Assembly: GCF_004027225.2 (NCBI RefSeq)
Contig: NC_044288.2
Span: 4,763,719-4,827,718 of the forward strand
DNA: 64,000 bases
Direction: 5' to 3'
Origin: Strigops habroptila
Taxonomy: Eukaryota; Chordata; Aves; Psittaciformes; Psittacidae
The first letter of the stretch is position 1, and each line of letters opens with the position of its first letter. Shown piece after piece: positions 57,710 to 64,000 of the stretch. Both the position numbers and the translations under genes were made by a program. Below the pieces are notes generated by a model. It ran no database searches and was not told the DNA's origin. It saw only the letters and a program-made list of their open reading frames with translations.

Positions 57710-60700
57710 ATGGCGCTGCAGTTCGGCGGGGCGGGCGCGGCGGGAGCGGCGGAGGAGCCGCCGTTGGTGGGGGGGAGCTTCGGGGCTGCGGACTCCTTCC
57801 CCAAGGACTTCGGCTACGGGGAGGAGGAGGAGGAGGCGGAGCTGGAGGGAGGCCCGGGGCCCGGCGGGCCCGGTGGCGGCGCGGGCGGGCCCGGCGGCGG
57901 CGCGGGCGGGGCGGACTCGAAGCCGCGGATCCTGCTGATGGGGCTGCGGCGCAGCGGGAAGTCCTCCATCCAGAAGGTGAGGGGCACCGGCGGCTCCCCG
58001 CCCCGCCTGCCGCGCTGCCTCTCCGGCGCCGAGCTCTTTCTGCGTTGCCGTTGAGGCGATTTCTGCTTTTTAACGTGGGCGAATGTGGCCAAGTCGGAGC
58101 GAAGGGAGGCTCCGGCTTAAAGACGCGTGTTGCCCAGGACGGACTCCGATCGGCAGCTCTAGAGAGAAGGGTTGTGTAGCATAGGTCGTAGCCTTTGTAG
58201 TTCTTCGCTTCAGACATACAAGCGCCGTGCGCGGTTCAGGTGCGCGTTTAGCGCTTCAGAAGACTTTGAGCTGTTGTTCTGCCTTTTGGTCCTTCGAAAG
58301 AGACTTCTGCTTTCGCATCAGCAGAGAGGCAGCTTCTGGTTTCCTTCAGTACGGTAGACTGAGCAGAGAGTCACTGGTAGAGGAGGAAATAAAACAGTTT
58401 CAGTGCCTTAGATTCGTTGGTAGCTTTGTGAAGTTGTGTTTCTTAATAAAAAGAAGACAAAACTGACTATTTTTACTCGTGATGTAGCTCAAGGCAAGTG
58501 TGGTGCTGAGAATGAGCCTTCCTCTTAGAATGAGCCTTCCTCCTCAGTGCACGCTTTGGATTTGCAGTCCCTATTATGAAGGTTTAAGGTGACCCATTTT
58601 TTAGGGAAGGGGTTACTAGTGCATTGAGGCGGTTCTCAAGCTCCAGTCTTGGGGGCCTCAGGCTTTCTTCAAATGCAAGTGTGGAATCCTTCAGATTTCT
58701 GCACAGGTTTTAAGCAGAGGCGCCTGTTTTGGACGTTGCAGTGTAGCAGGTATGAATGTGCTGCTTTTAGCAGTCTCATGCAGGCGACTCCATAGACTGT
58801 ACTAGACTGATGGGTTCTAAACTGTGATCTGCAGACTCGGCTCTTCTGCTGTGGGCTTGGCTGTCTTTAGATGCAGTTTACGTAAAGTACCACTTCTGTT
58901 AGCGAGTATTTTCTCAGGGGCAGACTGGGCTGTTGGTGCTTTTCAGTCTTTCCAGTTATTCCCCGGAATTTAGGCCTAATGCTCCCACTGTATGTGCAAA
59001 TGCAGTGGTTGCACTGACAGTGTTTTTCTAAGTGGTTAGTTATGTGAACAGCACTAACTGTAGACTCAGTAGAGATCTTCCTGTATTATTCACAGTTGAA
59101 TAAAGTGAACCCTAAAAGAGAGAGAGAGAGGGGAGATTGAGATGAGCTTTAGGCAGAAGCTCTTCCCTATGAGGGTGCTGAGGCGCTGGCACAGGGTGCC
59201 CAGAGAAGCTGTGGCTGCCCCATCCCTGGCAGTGTTCAAGGCCAGGTTGGACACAGGGGCTTGGAGCAACCTGCTCTAGTGGAAGGTGTCCCTGCCCGTG
59301 GCAGGGGGTTGGGACTGGATGAGCTTTAAGATCCCTTCCAACACAAACCAGTCGGGGATTCTATGAAACATTTGCCTTGAGGAACTGAATATTTTTCCCC
59401 TGACCTTAAAATCTAGGCTGACGTCCTACTTTGAATCTCACCAAGCAATCCATTCGCTGTGTTGGGGGTGGAGTGGTTTGTCTTGCAGTTTTTTGACAGA
59501 AGTTGTTGCACTAGAGCTCTTTAATGAGTGACTTTAACTGTGGGAAACATTAAAAATAAGTAAGTTACCAAGCACTATATAGGAAACATCTTTCTTTTTA
59601 CAGCCCTGGCGTTTGACCACCTTACACTTGTAACTTTTGTAATATACAGTTGCTTGAGCACAAGGATTGCTGTTGACCCTGCAGCAGGCTGGGAGGGTTA
59701 TGTACTAGTTGTGTTTGTTCAGGGAAGGGCTAAAATCACAGCGGGGCTTTTTGAGTAGTAGCAGTGAGTATGTTTTTCAGCAGTGCAGCTGTAGTGTTTA
59801 TCAACTAGAGTGAAAGCTTTCATCCTTTCTTTAGGGTGCTTGAAAGGAGAGGGTCAGCAAATGTAACTCGGTTGTTAATAGACCCAGCTATTTGGGTCTC
59901 TAAAACTGAGATGTTACTTTTGTACACTTTTATTGTAGTTTAGGGTCAGGCTGATTATATTGTGTCCTAACGCTTGACACCAGACTAAAAGCCAAGGTTC
60001 CTTTAGGAATTACCGTTCCTTTCCAGTCTTAAAGCTCACAGTTGCTTCATTACCATGGGGGCTTTGTACCAGATCTGAATTTGGCTGATACTGCCGAATG
60101 GGAAAATCCCGTGTTAGACCTGCAAGGATGAAAGAGTAACTGGGATGTGTGTATCTTTGGGCAGCAGTGTTATTTAGACTTGGTTTAACTCTGGTTGCTT
60201 GGTTCTGGTCCAGGGGAAGTTATTGCCTCAGCTGATGTAGGAAACTCTTTCCCAAAAGGCAAATGTACACTTTAGAATGAATAAACCTATTTGTAAGATT
60301 CAAGTCACAGGACTTTCGCCAGTCTCTTCTAACATGATAAAGTCGAGACTATTATTTGTGTTCTTTTACCAGGTGGTGTTTCACAAAATGTCTCCAAATG
60401 AGACTCTGTTCTTGGAAAGCACCAACAAGATCTACAAAGACGATATTTCCAACAGTTCATTTGTGAATTTCCAAATATGGGATTTTCCTGGACAGATGGA
60501 CTTTTTTGATCCCACATTTGATTATGAGATGATCTTCAGAGGAACTGGTGCTCTAATATATGTTATTGATGCCCAGGTAAATGCAAATCACTGAGAATCA
60601 CAAGGGAGTTTCCTTTTTGCTTTGTGAGTGAGAGGAATCGAGAAGCCAAAAATTTGTATTTTTAGTTAAGTTTAAGACATCTGTTGTGTATGAAAGGATG

Positions 60701-63700
60701 CATTGGGAATCTGACTTTGGGTGCGTGGTTTTCTCTCTGTGAAGTGACTGGAACATATGCTCTGGTAGAGTGGGAAGGGGCGAGGGCTCTGAGCTTACCT
60801 TTCTACAGTAATAAAGAGAACCTGCTGTGCTAGATGGTCTGACTTAGCCCTTCTCTCTGCTGTTGACTGCTGTGGAGTTCATTTAATAACAACACACTTC
60901 AGGCCTCAGTTTCAAGTCCTGGTACTATTTGGTATCTGGTAGCTTCTAATGAACTTAGGAATGTCCCGTGGGAGATTACCTGGTTGTTAGGACCATCTCA
61001 GGGATCGCCTTTTGTTGGAGTTGAAGTGTAACCTGCCTTTTGCTCTGAAGCCTATTTGTGTAGCTAAGCCTTGTATAGCTAATGCCACTTAATGTACAGA
61101 ACAAAACCTAAGCTACTCGGATTTCTGACACTCCAAAATATTCTCCTCTCCCATGCTTCTGTTTAGTTCCAGAAGGGAAGTTCTTGCACTGAAATACTTT
61201 GTCCTTGTGCAGAATGGAATAGTTATTGGAGATAAGCTTTGTCATTCATTCCTGCCAAAACTGATTTACAGGACGACTACATGGAAGCTTTAACAAGACT
61301 CCACATTACAGTTTCAAAAGCCTACAAGGTCAACCCGGAAATGAACTTTGAAGTTTTTATTCATAAAGTTGATGGTTTATCGGATGACCATAAAATAGAA
61401 ACTCAGAGGGATATTCATCAGAGGGCAAATGATGACCTTACGGATGCTGGGCTTGAAAAGCTTCACCTTAGGTGAGTTAAAGTCTGGCATGTGTGATTCT
61501 GCTGCTGCTGATGTGCATACAGATGAAGGTCTTTTAGACGTACCAGTGGATGGGCTGGAGCAAGGCCTGTTAGTTTCTTAATATTGCACAAACTCTTGTT
61601 AGAAAATACACTGCTGAATTTATGGTCAAGCCTCAGCTGTTGGGCTGACTGAAATAAGGCAGATTACTGGATCACATTCCAATCAATGGATTTATTCATC
61701 AACTCGCCAATAATTCAAGGGCCTTTTGCACACTTTTAATTCAGCAGAACAGACTGAATTTGTCCATGTGGCCTGGAGGGGGCAGGGGAAAGAGGGGAGA
61801 AGCTGCCTGCCTTCTGGTTGTGGCTAGCACTGACTTTTCAGCATGTTTGGGTTTAAAAGCTTAGTCCCTTACTTGATGTTTGGCTCACTTTTAAGGTCTT
61901 CTACCAGCACCTTTTAAAAGGAGCTATCTGTTCTCTAGTTTTACTGCTATTTTGATTCTCTTGGGGCCTTTAAGCACTGCCAGTATCTCTTGGTTAACAA
62001 AGTGGAAGACCAGGAATGGGACTTGAAGAAATCTAGTCAATCATTAAATGCCTTTGTGATAAGCATTCTGTAGGGTAAGCCTGTTGTGAAGCATATTCAA
62101 ATCTTTCTCTGTGTTCCCCCATCTCCCAGGGACAGGGGAAATCTGTTTCATGTTTACTCCAGTTGCTCAGCAATGAGGTTCTTGGTGCAGTGGCCAGTTA
62201 TATTCGTGATAAAGGCATTCCAGCTAAATCAATCAGGCCCGAATGTTAGAAAACACAGCTTTAACATTTCTATTGCAATTCTGGAATACTCTTGGGTCTT
62301 TGTTCTTTTTTAATCCTTTTCCCTCCCTCAGCTTTTATTTGACCAGTATCTATGACCATTCAATATTTGAAGCCTTCAGTAAAGTGGTACAGAAGCTTAT
62401 TCCGCAACTGCCAACGCTGGAAAATCTACTAAATATCTTTATATCAGTAAGTGTTAATCTAACAGAACTTGGAGGGAAGTATGTGGAATGGTAAAGGGAG
62501 TCCCTCTGCTAAGGCACGCTGGCTGCATCTGCGCCTGGGAGATCTGGGTGGCTTCATACCCGTGTGCTCTGCTGGCCCAGTTACCTGTATTAGAAGCTCC
62601 TTACCACAGTTAAATTGTACTGGAGTGTGTGTTGTGTGGGTTTCTCTAAATACTGCCACAGCACAGCCTGGCTGGTTAGAACTGTTGTGCTAGCAGAAAA
62701 CTTCCAGATCATGACTGGCAGTATATCTCATTAGTCTGCTAAGGCACTTAATCTAATGTAGGTAAAGTCTAAAGTCTCTTGGCAAGAGACTTTTGTCATA
62801 ATATGAACTTGGCCTTGAACTAAACTATTTCATATGGCCTATGAGACTTTTGCCCCTTTTAACGTTTGCGTTTCATATAGAATTTGTGACATAGAAATTT
62901 GCTGCTGTATGCTTTAAATCAAACAAAATACCCTAGAGACAAGGCTGCAGTAGCCTGTCTCATGTAAATTATGTCTGTGAGGCTATTGCAAGCATGTAGA
63001 CAACATGATAAAAACCACTTGCGATAAAGGGCAGCTGTGTGGGTCAGATGTGCTGCTCCACACTACTGTATAATGCTTGTTTCCTGTGTTGGCTGAGGAC
63101 TGTCTGTAATAACCTGGCCCAGTGGATAATGGGCACATTAATGCTCAATGCCACGAGGGTATGGAGCATAGCCCTGATGCCAAAATGATGGCGTCAGGAT
63201 CTAGGAGTATTCAGACTAGCAAGGAAGCAGCGATAAGGAATGCTTCTGGTGCATAAATAGAAATCAGGTTTTGCCAGAAATCCATGGTGTCTGTGTTGTA
63301 ACTTCCTTAACAGCAGAAGGCTTCTGAACTTAGTATGAGCACGTGCACTTTGCCAGAGTGCTCAGTTACAGATGGATGGTACAATTGCCTCAGTGCTTCC
63401 CCATACCCCTCGCTGCCATAATGTGATACTCTTAATGGAGTCACAAGTTTAGAAGCTGACTTTATTTGCTCTGCATGTTAAACTACACAGCAACTGCCTT
63501 ACACAGAAACTGAACTGCCAAGGTACAAGTGCTAGCATACTACTGTGGGTAACTTATCTCTGAGCCTGGTCTGTCAGGTGGATGTGAATGTGTGCCTCTT
63601 CTGGAATTAATAGAACCACAGAAGAGGAAAACTGCTGAATTTGGGTTCTGGAAGCATAATACAATGTAATTTTAATGATGATCTGGTAAATAATAAACTA

Positions 63701-64000
63701 AAAAGAATTCTAACAGAGTCCCCAGTTTTACTTTTGTCAACTAGAAGGTGATGTTGATATGTGCTATGTTGATATGTGTTTATTAACTATACGCTCTAAA
63801 TCTTGATTCTGTCTTAAGCCTCTCAGTTATGTTTAAACCATGTCCTGCTATTAAGAATGTGAAAGTGTTTGAATTCTACTTGATTCTAATTGATACTACT
63901 TAATAATGTAGTTATTTTTAAAAATTCATCCAAATTCTTTCTCTTTCTGAAGAATTCAGGCATTGAAAAGGCTTTTCTCTTCGATGTAGTCAGCAAAATC
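57710..64000 (+). CDS. RRAGC: Ras-related GTP-binding protein C (RagC), 5' part, runs off the window
   Basis: Rag GTPase that pairs with RagA/B on lysosomes to bring mTORC1 there in response to amino acids. Exons: 57710-57976, 60373-60576, 61272-61471, 62332-62446 and 63953 onward; 278 codons are visible, all in frame. The N-terminus is variable: Gly/Ala-rich, an acidic EEEEE stretch and a GPGGGAG repeat before residue 72. The P-loop GLRRSGKSS lies at 78-86, switch/G3 WDFPGQ at 125-130 and the G4 motif HKVD at 188-191. From [16 protein letters not shown] on, the sequence is almost identical to human RagC. It is cut at SKI by the window edge; the roadblock-type C-terminal domain lies mostly beyond. 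The long first intron holds one CR1 piece. Confidence 0.97.
59117..59131. repeat. (AG)n microsatellite
   Basis: Short AG run directly at the 5' edge of a CR1 fragment in RRAGC intron 1. Confidence 0.8.
59132..59366 (+). mobile_element. CR1 LINE 3'-end fragment
   Basis: The longest CR1 tail in the window, with GCTCTTCCCTATGAGGGTGC, CACAGGGTGCCCAGAGAAGC, CCCCATCCCTGGCAGTGTTC, CTGCTCTAGTGGAAGGTGTC and the GATCCCTTCCAACACAAACC terminus with ATTCTATG. It is 5'-truncated, sits in RRAGC intron 1 in the gene's orientation, and is close in sequence to the piece at 17214-17332, suggesting the same subfamily. Confidence 0.94.

Noticed and set aside
1-64000. A new multi-gene defence or mobile system
   Set aside because: Every substantial coding gene found is a known vertebrate gene in a familiar order; nothing resembling a novel cassette, toxin, CRISPR or large mobile element was seen.

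Overview
The window is avian nuclear DNA. It holds split vertebrate genes with GT-AG introns, CpG-island promoters, 5'-truncated CR1 LINE fragments and one solo LTR of a type common in neoavian birds. A neoavian source is inferred mainly from that LTR; the species cannot be named. No operons, tRNA, rRNA or CRISPR arrays were seen.

Layout, left to right. About 1-2188 is GC-rich non-coding DNA with small tandem repeats. CRYBG2 (+, CDS 2275-9554) is a 19-exon gene for a non-lens beta/gamma-crystallin protein with a ricin-type tail. A tiny two-exon GPI-anchor-type gene (-, 11462-13192) sits where mammals carry CD52. UBXN11 (+, 14665-25225) encodes a SEP/UBX adaptor. SH3BGRL3 (-, 27612-28578) encodes a 93-residue thioredoxin-fold protein. 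CEP85 (-, 30784-40174, non-coding exon near 41.54 kb) encodes a centrosomal coiled-coil protein. This order, CRYBG2-CD52-UBXN11-SH3BGRL3-CEP85, is the human 1p36.11 order.

After a gene-free stretch of about 4 kb come GJA9 (+, 45525-47087, single coding exon), MYCBP (+, 50226-55860) and RRAGC (+, 57710 to beyond the window end). This trio matches human 1p34.3, so the window joins two blocks that lie apart in human.

The genes are separate housekeeping or tissue genes and do not form one pathway. There is a cilium/centrosome flavour: CEP85 is centrosomal, MYCBP has axonemal orthologues, and both UBXN11 and MYCBP have RFX X-box-like sites at their starts. RRAGC, part of lysosomal mTORC1 signalling, has a TFEB-type E-box.

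The most notable observations are a U12-type intron in MYCBP that hosts an ERVL-like solo LTR with matching 5-bp target duplications, an orphan TATA plus triple-CCAAT promoter between CRYBG2 and the CD52-like gene, a CD52-like peptide without an N-glycosylation sequon, and a three-codon upstream ORF ending two bases before the GJA9 start. I found no unprecedented multi-gene system. All exon coordinates come from reading splice signals and reading frame by eye.
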